From Salegentibacter mishustinae (GTDB lineage Bacteria > Bacteroidota > Bacteroidia > Flavobacteriales > Flavobacteriaceae), in contig NZ_LLKN01000002.1 of assembly GCF_002900095.1 (NCBI RefSeq), positions 2,604,001 to 2,668,000 of the forward strand: a stretch of 64,000 nucleotides of DNA, in the 5' to 3' direction. Under the pieces are notes generated by a model. That model did not search any database. It saw nothing but the letters and a program-made list of their open reading frames with translations, and had not been told where the DNA came from. Numbering within the stretch: the first letter of the stretch is position 1; each line of letters begins with the position of its first letter. The position numbers were made by a program, and so were the translations under genes. This document shows, piece by piece, positions 56,122-64,000 of this stretch.

Positions 56122-56223
56122 TTAGTCACATTAAAATTTAAACTTTTATTAAGTTCTTGATTATTAATTTAACTTCGTATTAATTTTTTAAAAATATCTC
56201 AACCTATTTAAAAGTTTATAATT

Positions 56224-57558
56224 GTGAAAAATTGCCACCCACTTAAATTTCCCCTAAAAGCTTTTATACTTTTTGCAACTATCATAATATTTGGCTCCTG
56301 TTCAAGCACGAGAAAAATAAGCAAGCCACTAGACAAAATTTTTGAAGAATCCCCGGTTTTCCAACAGGGGTTCTCGGGTTTTATGGTAGTTGACCCCGAA
56401 GAAAACAAAACCCTTTACAGCCATAACGAAGAAAAATATTTTACTCCGGCTTCAAATACCAAGCTCTTTTCTTTTTATGCAGGCTTAAAAATATTAGGCG
56501 ATTCTATTCCCGCACTTCAATATCGAATTGACAACGATACGCTTTATTTTAAGGCTACCGGAGATCCCTCTTTTTTAAATGAGGATCTACCAGGATCAAA
56601 GGTTTTTGAATTCTTAAAGCAGACTGACAAACACCTGGCTTACATTGCGCCAACATTTACCGAAAAGCACCAGGGACCAGGTTGGGCCTGGGACGATTAC
56701 AATGCATACTATTCGGCTGAACGTACCGCCTTTCCTATTTATGGCAATATGGTGGGATTTGAGTTTCAAAAAAATAAGGAGTTTCCCGTGGTTTCACCTG
56801 CAATTTTCACAGATTCCCTGGTAAGCTCAAAAGACAGCCTAATTTCTTCACGGCTTAGGCGCGATATAGTCAAAAACCGTTTTACGTTCAACAATCAAAA
56901 GAAAGATTCAGAGTTTTCTCAAGTTGTTCCCTTTAAGTATTCTTCAGAAATTCTGGTAAATCTCTTAAGCGATACACTTCAAAAACCGATTAGTTTCATT
57001 CAGAATTCAGCATTAAATAAAAATCTAAATAATACCTTATATAGTATTCCAAGCGACAGTATTTACAAAAGGATGTTGAAGGTGAGCGATAATTTTATAG
57101 CTGAACAAATTTTACTAATGGCGGCAAATAAAGTTTCAGATACCCTAAAATCTGATATTGCCATAGATTATATGAAAGAAAATCATCTAAAAGATTTGCC
57201 AGATGAACCTATGTGGTATGATGGTTCTGGCCTTTCTCGCTATAATCTTTTTACACCCAGAAGTATGGTAAAATTACTTCAAAAAATTAAAGCTGAAGTT
57301 CCGCAGGAAGAATTGTTAGATATGTTACCTGCCGGCGGACATTCTGGAACGATAAAAAATTACTATAAGGCTGACAAGCCTTATGTTTTCGCCAAAACCG
57401 GTACATTAAAAAACAATCACAGTCTTAGCGGATATTTAAAAACGAAAAATGGCAAGCTATTGATTTTTAGTTTTATGAATAGCAACTACACGGTTCCCAC
57501 TACTGTTTTAAAGGCGGAAATGGAAAAGGTGCTGCTTCAAATTCGTGATAATTACTAA
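56224..57558 (+). CDS. D-alanyl-D-alanine carboxypeptidase, PBP4-like (S13)
   Basis: 444 residues from a GTG at 56224; a lipoprotein signal follows (LKAFILFATIIIFGSCSS). The active-site set is complete: SxxK in FTPASNTKLFSFYA, SxN in KVSDNFIAEQIL and KTG in FAKTGTLKNNHSLSGY. Endopeptidase or carboxypeptidase of peptidoglycan; probably membrane-tethered. 24 bp before the LD-carboxypeptidase, same strand. Confidence 0.9.
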   Translation: MKNCHPLKFPLKAFILFATIIIFGSCSSTRKISKPLDKIFEESPVFQQGFSGFMVVDPEENKTLYSHNEEKYFTPASNTKLFSFYAGLKILGDSIPALQYRIDNDTLYFKATGDPSFLNEDLPGSKVFEFLKQTDKHLAYIAPTFTEKHQGPGWAWDDYNAYYSAERTAFPIYGNMVGFEFQKNKEFPVVSPAIFTDSLVSSKDSLISSRLRRDIVKNRFTFNNQKKDSEFSQVVPFKYSSEILVNLLSDTLQKPISFIQNSALNKNLNNTLYSIPSDSIYKRMLKVSDNFIAEQILLMAANKVSDTLKSDIAIDYMKENHLKDLPDEPMWYDGSGLSRYNLFTPRSMVKLLQKIKAEVPQEELLDMLPAGGHSGTIKNYYKADKPYVFAKTGTLKNNHSLSGYLKTKNGKLLIFSFMNSNYTVPTTVLKAEMEKVLLQIRDNY

Positions 57559-57582
57559 CTTTAACCTTCTAAAATCATCCCC

Positions 57583-58635
57583 ATGCAACGTAGAAAATTC
57601 ATTCAGAATATAGGAATTGGAAGTTTAGCTTTTCCGCTGGCTAGTTTTACCCAAATTGATAAAATCGCTCCTACTAATAATTCGGTGATAATTCCGCAAG
57701 GACTAAAAGAAGGAGATACGGTGGGCGTTGTAAGTCCGTCTAGCGCTATTTTTGAAACCGAACCCTACGAAATTGCCAAAGAAAACCTGGAAGCCATGGG
57801 GTTAAAGGTGAAATTCGGAAAATTCGTAAAAAGCCGTTACGGGCATCTGGCAGGAACCGATGAGGAACGTGCCGGGGAATTAAACAAGATGTTTCGCGAC
57901 GAAAATATTCAGGCCGTAATGGCACTTCGTGGAGGATCTGGTGCAGCAAGAATTCTGGATAAATTAGATTACGATACGATTAAAAACAATCCCAAGATCT
58001 TTATAGGTTATAGCGATATTACCGCACTGCACCTGGCCATTTACGAAAAAACCGGACTTGTAACTTTTCATGGGCCATTGGCGGTTTCTACCTGGAATTC
58101 TTTCAGTTTTGATTATTTTAAACGTTTGCTATTCGATAAGGAAAAAATCACCTTCACCAATCCTACCGATAAAGGCGATAACCTGGTACAAGTAGAAAAC
58201 AGGATCAGGACTATTAGAGAAGGCGAAGCCACCGGCAGACTAATTGGCGGAAACCTTTCGGTGCTTACCGGAATTATGGGATCGGAATATTTCCCATCAG
58301 ATTGGGAAGGCAACATACTTTATTTAGAAGATGTTGGCGAACAAATTTATGCGGTAGACAGGATGATGAGCCAATTGCAATTAGGCGGTGTACTGGATAA
58401 AATTAGCGGCTTTGTCTTCGGAAAATGCACTAGCTGCAATCCCGGCGGCTCCGGTTACGGATCTTTAACAATGGAAGAAGTTATAGATCATTATATAAAA
58501 CCTCTAAATATTCCTGCATTTTCAGGGGCGATGATTGGACATATCGATGATAATGTTACAATTCCTAACGGACTGAAAGCGAAGATAAACGCAACAAAAG
58601 GAAGCATAGAACTTCAGGAAAACCCCGTTAAATAA
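57583..58635 (+). CDS. LD-carboxypeptidase (S66)
   Basis: 350 residues. N-terminus RRKFIQNIGIGSLAFPL is Tat-like (RR motif), fitting export. LD-carboxypeptidase pattern: DTVGVVSPSSAI, LRGGSGAARILDKLDYD, FIGYSDITALHLAI with the nucleophile Ser, and the Glu/His pair in LYLEDVGEQIYAVDRMMSQL and GAMIGHIDDNVTIP. Removes D-Ala from L,D-tetrapeptides during wall recycling. Confidence 0.9.
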   Translation: MQRRKFIQNIGIGSLAFPLASFTQIDKIAPTNNSVIIPQGLKEGDTVGVVSPSSAIFETEPYEIAKENLEAMGLKVKFGKFVKSRYGHLAGTDEERAGELNKMFRDENIQAVMALRGGSGAARILDKLDYDTIKNNPKIFIGYSDITALHLAIYEKTGLVTFHGPLAVSTWNSFSFDYFKRLLFDKEKITFTNPTDKGDNLVQVENRIRTIREGEATGRLIGGNLSVLTGIMGSEYFPSDWEGNILYLEDVGEQIYAVDRMMSQLQLGGVLDKISGFVFGKCTSCNPGGSGYGSLTMEEVIDHYIKPLNIPAFSGAMIGHIDDNVTIPNGLKAKINATKGSIELQENPVK

Positions 58636-58711
58636 TTATTTCATAAAAAGTAAATTGGCTTAAACCTGTCGATTATTCCCAACAATTCTTATTTTTAAGA
58701 AAATTTGAAGC

Positions 58712-60241
58712 GTGGATAAAACAGAAGAGTTTGTAGAACATATCAGCCAGGCCTACAATCCTAAAGGCGATTATATCCATTTGGGTGCCGCAATGCTTAA
58801 CGATGAAACTTTCGCCGATGCTGCAGTGAAAATTCCTTTGAAAACAATGAACCGGCACGGGCTTATAGCCGGAGCTACAGGAACGGGAAAATCTAAAACG
58901 CTGCAAATTTTAGCTGAAAACCTTTCTCAAAAAGGAGTTCCGGTTTTACTGATGGACGTAAAAGGTGATCTTAGTGGTATTGCAAAACCCTCTGCAGGAG
59001 AAGAATTCTTACACGAACGCCATAAAAAACTTGGCTTTCCATTTGAATCTTCAAAATCGCCCGTTGAATTTCTTACTATTTCTGAACAGAATGGGGTTCG
59101 ATTAAGAGCAACGGTTAGTGAATTCGGGCCAATTTTATTATCACGAATTTTAGATGTTACTCCAACCCAGGAAGGCATCTTAGCCATCATATTTAAATAC
59201 TGTGACGATCATCATTTACCTCTTTTGGATCTCAAGGATCTTAAAAAAATGCTTCAGTACGTAACTGATGAAGGTCGCGAAACCATAGAAAAGGAATATG
59301 GAAGAATTTCAAGTGCATCAACCGGCGCCATCCTTAGAAAGATTGTAGCGCTGGAGCAGCAAGGTGCCGAACGCTTTTTTGGCGAACGCTCTTTTGAAGT
59401 AACCGATCTTACCAGGAAAGATAAAAAAGGTTATGGCTACGTAAATATTATGCGGCTTACCGATATTCAGGATAAGCCAAAGTTGTTTTCAACATTTATG
59501 CTTAGCCTTTTGGCTGAAATTTATACGACTTTTCCTGAAGAAGGTGATAGCGACAAACCTAAACTGGTTTTATTTATAGATGAAGCTCATCTTATTTTTA
59601 AGGAAGCTTCAGATGTTCTGTTAGATCAAATTGAAAGTATTGTAAAACTAATTCGATCTAAAGGTGTAGGCCTTTATTTTGTTACACAGAACCCAACAGA
59701 TGTTCCTTCGGAAGTATTGGGACAGCTGGGATTAAAAATTCAACATGCCTTACGAGCCTTCACTGCAAAAGACCGAAAAGCAATAAAATTATCGGCCGAA
59801 AATTATCCAATTTCAAAATATTACGATACCAAAAATGAGCTCACCTCGTTAGGTATTGGAGAAGCTTTGGTTTCTGCATTAGATGAAAAAGGAAGACCTT
59901 CAGCACTTGCCGCCACGATGTTGAGAGCGCCAATGAGCAGAATGGATATCCTATCCGATAGCGAGCTTGAAGAACTCATGTTTCAGTCTAAATTAAGATC
60001 AAAATATAACGAAGAAATTGATCGCGAAAGCGCTTATGAACTTCTGAATAAGAAAATTGAGGAAGCCGAAGCAAAAGAGGCCAAAGAAAAGGCCGAAGCT
60101 GAAGCTTTAGAAAGAAAAAAGGCTGTAACTACTACTAGCAAGAGCAACTCGAATAAAACCCAGGGGGCTATCATTAAAGTGCTCACCAGTGCCACTTTTA
60201 TCAGGGGCGTCATGGGCGTGCTCAATAAACTATTAAAATAA
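58712..60241 (+). CDS. HerA-like DUF853 ATPase
   Basis: 509 residues from GTG at 58712. P-loop GLIAGATGTGKSKTLQILAE near residue 50, Walker-B-like KLVLFIDEAHLIFKEASDVL near 285, then VGLYFVTQNPTDVPSEVLGQ as the sensor region; C-terminal Lys/Glu-rich coil. Matches the helicase HerA-like/DUF853 group; the DNA partner is not known. Not obviously tied to the wall genes before it. Confidence 0.9.
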   Translation: MDKTEEFVEHISQAYNPKGDYIHLGAAMLNDETFADAAVKIPLKTMNRHGLIAGATGTGKSKTLQILAENLSQKGVPVLLMDVKGDLSGIAKPSAGEEFLHERHKKLGFPFESSKSPVEFLTISEQNGVRLRATVSEFGPILLSRILDVTPTQEGILAIIFKYCDDHHLPLLDLKDLKKMLQYVTDEGRETIEKEYGRISSASTGAILRKIVALEQQGAERFFGERSFEVTDLTRKDKKGYGYVNIMRLTDIQDKPKLFSTFMLSLLAEIYTTFPEEGDSDKPKLVLFIDEAHLIFKEASDVLLDQIESIVKLIRSKGVGLYFVTQNPTDVPSEVLGQLGLKIQHALRAFTAKDRKAIKLSAENYPISKYYDTKNELTSLGIGEALVSALDEKGRPSALAATMLRAPMSRMDILSDSELEELMFQSKLRSKYNEEIDRESAYELLNKKIEEAEAKEAKEKAEAEALERKKAVTTTSKSNSNKTQGAIIKVLTSATFIRGVMGVLNKLLK

Positions 60242-60266
60242 TTATCATCAATATTCAATCTAAGAA

Positions 60267-60824
60267 ATGAAAAAATCTTTGCTACTTATTCTGGGCTTAA
60301 CTTTAGGCCTAACGTCCTGTCAAAAAGATGAGGACAATCCTTTTTTAATTACCGCTAACCAGGTGGGTCCTGTAAACCGGGACATCAAGATCAATCAATT
60401 AGATTCCTTATTTGCAGAAGATTCCCTGGTAAAACAAAAAAGTGGCGCACAGGAATTTCGCGCTACCGATGAAATTAAGGTTTTTGAAAAAGGAGGAAAA
60501 CCACTGATGATATTAGAACCTCTTCAGGAATTCGATTCTACCAGCACTATTGGTTATATAAGGGTTTTAGACCCTCGTTACGAAACTAAAAGCGGTTTAA
60601 GTACCCAAAGTACTTTTAAAGATATTATGGAAGATTATAACATTTCAAGAATAGAAAACACCCTGAACGCCGCGGTTGTTTTTCTAGATGAAATAAACGC
60701 ATATATCACCATAGATAAAAAAGAACTTCCTGCAGATCTTAGGTACGATACCGATTCTAAGATTAGGGCTTCACAAATTCCTGATGATGCTAAAATCAAA
60801 TATTTTATGATCTATTGGGATTAA
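60267..60824 (+). CDS. Unknown lipoprotein
   Basis: 185 residues. Lipobox in LLLILGLTLGLTSCQKDED. No known domain; acidic with GYIRVLDPRYETKSGLSTQS and KELPADLRYDTDSKIRASQ. It is 25 bp after the HerA-like gene and 10 bp before the pyrophosphatase, same strand, so an operon is likely. Confidence 0.75.
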   Translation: MKKSLLLILGLTLGLTSCQKDEDNPFLITANQVGPVNRDIKINQLDSLFAEDSLVKQKSGAQEFRATDEIKVFEKGGKPLMILEPLQEFDSTSTIGYIRVLDPRYETKSGLSTQSTFKDIMEDYNISRIENTLNAAVVFLDEINAYITIDKKELPADLRYDTDSKIRASQIPDDAKIKYFMIYWD

Positions 60825-60834
60825 ATTTATTGAG

Positions 60835-61440
60835 ATGAAAAGCTTGCTATGCGGTTTAAGTTTAGGGTTTTTACTCGTTTTTTCTGGCTGTAAACCTTCA
60901 AAAGATTTAAGTAAGTTACCTGGCAAAACTGAGAGCGGAAACTACCAGGCGGTGATTGAAATTCCTGCAGGAACCAATAAAAAAATAGAATATCACAAAG
61001 AGAAGAAGGAGTTTTTAATAGACAAAAGAGACGGGAGAGACAGAATTATCAATTTTCTTCCTTATCCCGGCAATTACGGTTTTATCCCTTCTACTTTTTC
61101 TAGCCCTAAACTTGGTGGTGATGGTGATGCCGCCGATGTTCTTGTACTGGGCGAAAGCCTAAAAACCGGTAGCGTTATAGAGATTATTCCTATTGCCGTT
61201 TTAAAATTAATAGATGAAAAGGAATTGGATTATAAGATTATAGCCATCCCGGCAGAACTAAAAGACCGAACTATTATTTCCGAAAACTACCAAAACTTTA
61301 ATTCAGATTATCCTGAAGTAATTAAAATCCTGGAGAGCTGGTTCACTTATTATGACAAATCTCAAGTGTTAGAAGTTGAAGGTTGGGGTGATGAAACTGA
61401 AGCGGTTATGGAAATAGAAAAATGGAGTTCCCAGCCTTAA
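60835..61440 (+). CDS. Lipoprotein inorganic pyrophosphatase
   Basis: 201 residues: lipobox in LSLGFLLVFSGCKPSKDL, then the family I PPase block VIEIPAGTNKKIEYHKEKK, FLPYPGNYGFIPSTFSS and the catalytic DGDAADVLVLGE with Asp set (here DGDAADV for the usual DGDPLDV). Hydrolyses PPi. A lipidated, extracytoplasmic PPase is unusual; soluble forms are cytoplasmic. Its partner lipoprotein precedes it by 10 bp. Confidence 0.88.
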   Translation: MKSLLCGLSLGFLLVFSGCKPSKDLSKLPGKTESGNYQAVIEIPAGTNKKIEYHKEKKEFLIDKRDGRDRIINFLPYPGNYGFIPSTFSSPKLGGDGDAADVLVLGESLKTGSVIEIIPIAVLKLIDEKELDYKIIAIPAELKDRTIISENYQNFNSDYPEVIKILESWFTYYDKSQVLEVEGWGDETEAVMEIEKWSSQP

Positions 61441-61529
61441 AAACGTATACTTTCTTTAAGAAATGTTAATCACAAGATAATTTTCAAACATTTGGCTACC
61501 TTTATTTTCCTAACCAAAACACTTTAGTT

Positions 61530-61733
61530 ATGATTAAAATCTTAGGAATTATCTTAACCGTTGGCGGTGCAATTGCACTGGTAATGGGAATTCTTGGAAT
61601 TTTTGGGAGTATTGCCCTTATGTTAAGCCCCTGGGCATTGGCTATCATTGGTTTTATTTTCTTTATTTCGGGTATTTCCCTAATTAAAAGAAGGAAGGAT
61701 ACCGAAGATATTCAAGCAGAAAAAAAAGCTTAA
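61530..61733 (+). CDS. Small two-helix membrane protein
   Basis: 67 residues: two hydrophobic segments (IKILGIILTVGGAIALVMGI; LALSPWALAIIGFIFFISGI-like), then a charged tail RRKDTEDIQAEKKA. No family recognised. Separated from the pyrophosphatase by 89 bp and from ftsZ by a terminator. Confidence 0.7.
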   Translation: MIKILGIILTVGGAIALVMGILGIFGSIALMLSPWALAIIGFIFFISGISLIKRRKDTEDIQAEKKA

Positions 61734-61754
61734 AACCAGTTTTTTATAAAAGAA

Positions 61755-61784
61755 AAAAAGGTGCCCATTGCGAGGCACCTTTTT
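61755..61784. terminator. Two-way terminator between the small membrane protein and ftsZ
   Basis: AAAAAGGTGCC and GGCACCTTTTT around an 8-nt loop, with T-runs on both sides; lies between convergent stops. Confidence 0.85.
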
Positions 61785-61815
61785 TATGAACAGTAATATA
61801 TAATAAAGATTGGTG

Positions 61816-63861
61816 TTAGTCTACATTATCGTGTAAAAAGGAATTATTTCTTCTAAAGTGAAGATCATCATTATCGTCCTGCCCAAGGGTAGTTCTAGAT
61901 AACTTTCCTTCTCCTTTATCGTTTTTATCCAAATCTACTCCCTGTCTTTTATAAGCAGGTTGCTTTTCAATCTCGTCAATTTGGGCTGCATTACTTCTAA
62001 ATTTGTAATTAAACTCCTTCATTTTAGCCCTGCGCTCTGCTGCACGTTCTATAAGCACTTCAGAAATTGGGTTATTAAACGGATCTTCCTCCCCGTGCTC
62101 TTCCTGCTTTTTTTCAGGATTTTGAGGTTCTGGTTTCACCGTTTTCTTTTCAAAAGCAATTGTTTCATCTTTTGGCTCCTCTTTCTTTTTGGCCTGGGGT
62201 TTTGAGCTATCTAAAGATTGCTCAAATTCCATATAATCATCCAGGCTGTAACGCTTAACTCCACGTGTAGAACTCTCGGTTACCGGAACAATTTCTACAG
62301 GTTCATTTACCTCTATATTCTTAGACTCATCTTCTTCAAGCTGATGTCTAATTTCTTGCTTTCTTTCCTGTTGTGGCTGTTGTGGTCTGGATTGTGGTTG
62401 TTGCTGCTGTTGTTGTTTTGGCTGCTCCCGTTGAGGCTCTTCTTTCTTTTCCTGGTTTATAGGAAAATCGAAAGTGAACATAAACTGATCTTCATTATTA
62501 TCCTGAACCTCTTCCGGCTCATTAACATCCATCTTCTTTACTTCTTCTGAAGTATCATTAATAATAAAATCGTCGGGATTTATTTCTTCATAAGAAACTT
62601 CCATATTCCTCGCCGAAGGTGGCGTTTGCAATAATTCTTCTTCTTTATTCTGAATATTTCCCAATTCGTCTACCTCTTCTACACTATCATCTAAAGTATG
62701 AACGATAGGTTTTTCTGGTTCCTGCGCTTTTGGTTCTTCTTGCTGAGGCTCTTCCACCCTTTGGTTGAATTCAGGATAAGAACGGGTTTTCTTCGGATTT
62801 AAATTTTGTTCCGCTTTCTGGTCGTCCTCCAGCGTGTGGATTATTTTTTTGGTTTCGGTATTTACAATTTCGTTTTGCTGTTCTACGTTAAATCCCGTGG
62901 CAATAATTGTAACCGAGATCGCTTCATCTAAAGCTTCATCTTCACCCACACCCATAATAATATTGGCACTGTGACCGGCTTCAGCCTGAATATGATCGTT
63001 GATTTCCCCTATTTCATCAATAGTAATTTCCTCAGAACCCGAAACGATTAGCAGTAATACGTTTTGAGCACCGGTAATCTTATTATCGTTCAATAAAGGA
63101 GAATCCAGAGCTTTACTAATAGCATCCTGCGCCCTGGTAGCACCTGTAGCCTGGGCAGATCCCATTATTGCAGTACCACTATTGCTCAATACTGTTTTAG
63201 CATCCCTAAGGTCAATGTTTTGCGTGTAGTGATGCGTTATTACTTCAGCAATACCTCTAGAGGCAGTTGCTAAAACCTCATCGGCTTTAGAGAAACCGGC
63301 TTTAAAGCCGAGGTTACCGTAAACCTCACGCAATTTATTATTGTTGATCACAATTAAAGAATCAACGTGATTTCTTAGGTTTTCTACCCCAAGTTGAGCT
63401 TGCTCGTTTCTCATTTTCCCTTCAAACTGAAAAGGAATGGTCACGATCCCAACCGTAAGGATATCCATATCTTTAGCTTGTTTCGCAATTACCGGTGCGG
63501 CACCTGTACCGGTACCACCGCCCATACCTGCGGTAATAAATACCATCTTGGTATTTACATCAAGCATTTGTTTAATTTCGTCAAAACTTTCTACTGCTGC
63601 CTGCTCCCCAATATGTGGGTTAGCTCCGGCCCCTAAACCTTCTGTTAAGCTAACACCTAATTGTATTTTGTTGGGAACTGAGCTGTTATCAAGGGCTTGC
63701 GCATCGGTATTGCAAACCACAAAATCTACACCTTTTATCCCTAACTGGAACATATGGTTTATGGCATTGCTGCCTCCACCACCAACACCAATAACCTTAA
63801 TGACGTTCGATTGATTCTTTGGCAAATCGAATGCAATGTTGTCGAATTCTGTACTGCTCAT
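61816..63861 (-). CDS. ftsZ: Cell division GTPase FtsZ
   Basis: 681 residues. The GTPase core (to about residue 340) has VIKVIGVGGGGSNAINHMF, the tubulin signature ITAGMGGGTGTGAAPVIAK, and NNNKLREVYGNLGFKAG. The remaining half is a long Glu/Pro/Gln-rich tail, with EEPQREQPKQQQQQQPQSRP and QQPQQERKQEIRHQ. It ends in DDNDDLHFRRNNSFLHDN, which would be the C-terminal conserved peptide region. Tail is longer than in E. coli (383 residues), as usual in Bacteroidota. ftsA is just upstream, same strand. Confidence 0.97.
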   Translation of the reverse strand: MSSTEFDNIAFDLPKNQSNVIKVIGVGGGGSNAINHMFQLGIKGVDFVVCNTDAQALDNSSVPNKIQLGVSLTEGLGAGANPHIGEQAAVESFDEIKQMLDVNTKMVFITAGMGGGTGTGAAPVIAKQAKDMDILTVGIVTIPFQFEGKMRNEQAQLGVENLRNHVDSLIVINNNKLREVYGNLGFKAGFSKADEVLATASRGIAEVITHHYTQNIDLRDAKTVLSNSGTAIMGSAQATGATRAQDAISKALDSPLLNDNKITGAQNVLLLIVSGSEEITIDEIGEINDHIQAEAGHSANIIMGVGEDEALDEAISVTIIATGFNVEQQNEIVNTETKKIIHTLEDDQKAEQNLNPKKTRSYPEFNQRVEEPQQEEPKAQEPEKPIVHTLDDSVEEVDELGNIQNKEEELLQTPPSARNMEVSYEEINPDDFIINDTSEEVKKMDVNEPEEVQDNNEDQFMFTFDFPINQEKKEEPQREQPKQQQQQQPQSRPQQPQQERKQEIRHQLEEDESKNIEVNEPVEIVPVTESSTRGVKRYSLDDYMEFEQSLDSSKPQAKKKEEPKDETIAFEKKTVKPEPQNPEKKQEEHGEEDPFNNPISEVLIERAAERRAKMKEFNYKFRSNAAQIDEIEKQPAYKRQGVDLDKNDKGEGKLSRTTLGQDDNDDLHFRRNNSFLHDNVD

Positions 63862-63979
63862 AAATTCTGTTTTACTGGTTCTATCTTTTACTCACTAAGT
63901 GAGTTTTATTATGCTTCGACGCTTCCGTCGAAATGTCTTTATTTTAATTTTAATCCTCTTAGACTTGCCTAGAGGTATT
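63862..63979. repeat. ftsA-ftsZ spacer with two palindromes
   Basis: On the minus strand the spacer contains TTCGACG-GAAG-CGTCGAA (GNRA-type loop) and ACTCAC-TTA-GTGAGT. Both look like dispersed hairpins; CTCGC-TAA-GCGAG at about 1375-1387 is of the same style. Confidence 0.5.
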
Positions 63980-64000
63980 TTACTCTGCGTTATCTAAAAA
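63980..64000 (-). CDS. ftsA: FtsA C-terminus, 5' part outside window
   Basis: Only 7 codons are inside: FLDNAE then TAA. That ending and position, just before ftsZ on the same strand, match FtsA of Flavobacteriia as I remember it. A very short overlap, so the identity is inferred mainly from gene order. Confidence 0.5.
   Translation of the reverse strand, partial: FLDNAE

Overview
The window is about 64 kb of chromosome from a marine or soil Flavobacteriia-type Bacteroidota (Gramella/Salegentibacter/Zunongwangia-like by general look; genus is inference). The case rests on AT-rich DNA, promoters of the Bacteroidota type (TTG, about 20 bp, TAnnTTTG), a SusC/SusD pair, a type IX secretion (T9SS) type B C-terminal domain, a fused SecDF, an M56 (BlaR1-like) protein with a TonB C-terminal domain, and many small dispersed intergenic palindromes. 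Most of it is ordinary core genome; there is no prophage, integron or CRISPR array.

Layout. 1-7.0 kb: hemW (cut by the window edge) and ruvC, both altered at one end by a palindromic repeat; a GT2 glycosyltransferase with a YciI-like protein; then a leftward cluster blaI - blaR1/TonB - TPR - ExbD-like - TonB-like lipoprotein. 7.4-14.4 kb: a DUF456 protein, then a leftward group of a membrane protein, PEP synthase, a Ca2+-type P-ATPase, an unknown coiled-coil protein and a ribosome hibernation factor. 14.6-18.8 kb: a CPA1 antiporter, an LrgAB/CidAB pair, a creatininase-family hydrolase and a flavin monooxygenase-like protein. 18.8-20.1 kb: two tRNA-Val(TAC) genes interleaved with tRNA-like remnants and a 386-bp tandem array of tRNA fragment + terminator + small GIY-YIG nuclease gene; this is the most unusual locus. 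20.1-25.9 kb: exbB-exbD-tonB-folC, a Glu/Leu dehydrogenase and anmK. 25.9-33.3 kb: acyl-CoA dehydrogenase and gltBD. 33.4-39.3 kb: a T9SS cargo protein and folE-cysS-yidD-lgt-DUF192. 39.5-47.5 kb: an unknown secreted protein, secDF, mdh, a DUF6588-type protein and gyrB. 47.5-64 kb: a candidate 34-aa small protein, a DUF2911 protein, queE, a peptidase/amidase/SusD/SusC block, two cell-wall carboxypeptidases, a HerA-like ATPase, two lipoproteins (one an inorganic pyrophosphatase), ftsZ and the last codons of ftsA.

How the genes fit together. ExbB-ExbD-TonB would energise TonB-dependent receptors such as the SusC protein here. The SusCD-amidase-M14 block, PBP4-like and LD-carboxypeptidase enzymes, and anmK elsewhere, suggest capture and recycling of wall peptides (inference). 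GltBD and the Glu/Leu dehydrogenase handle nitrogen, while PEP synthase, malate dehydrogenase and acyl-CoA dehydrogenase are central carbon enzymes. All product names come from reading motifs by eye; no database search was run.
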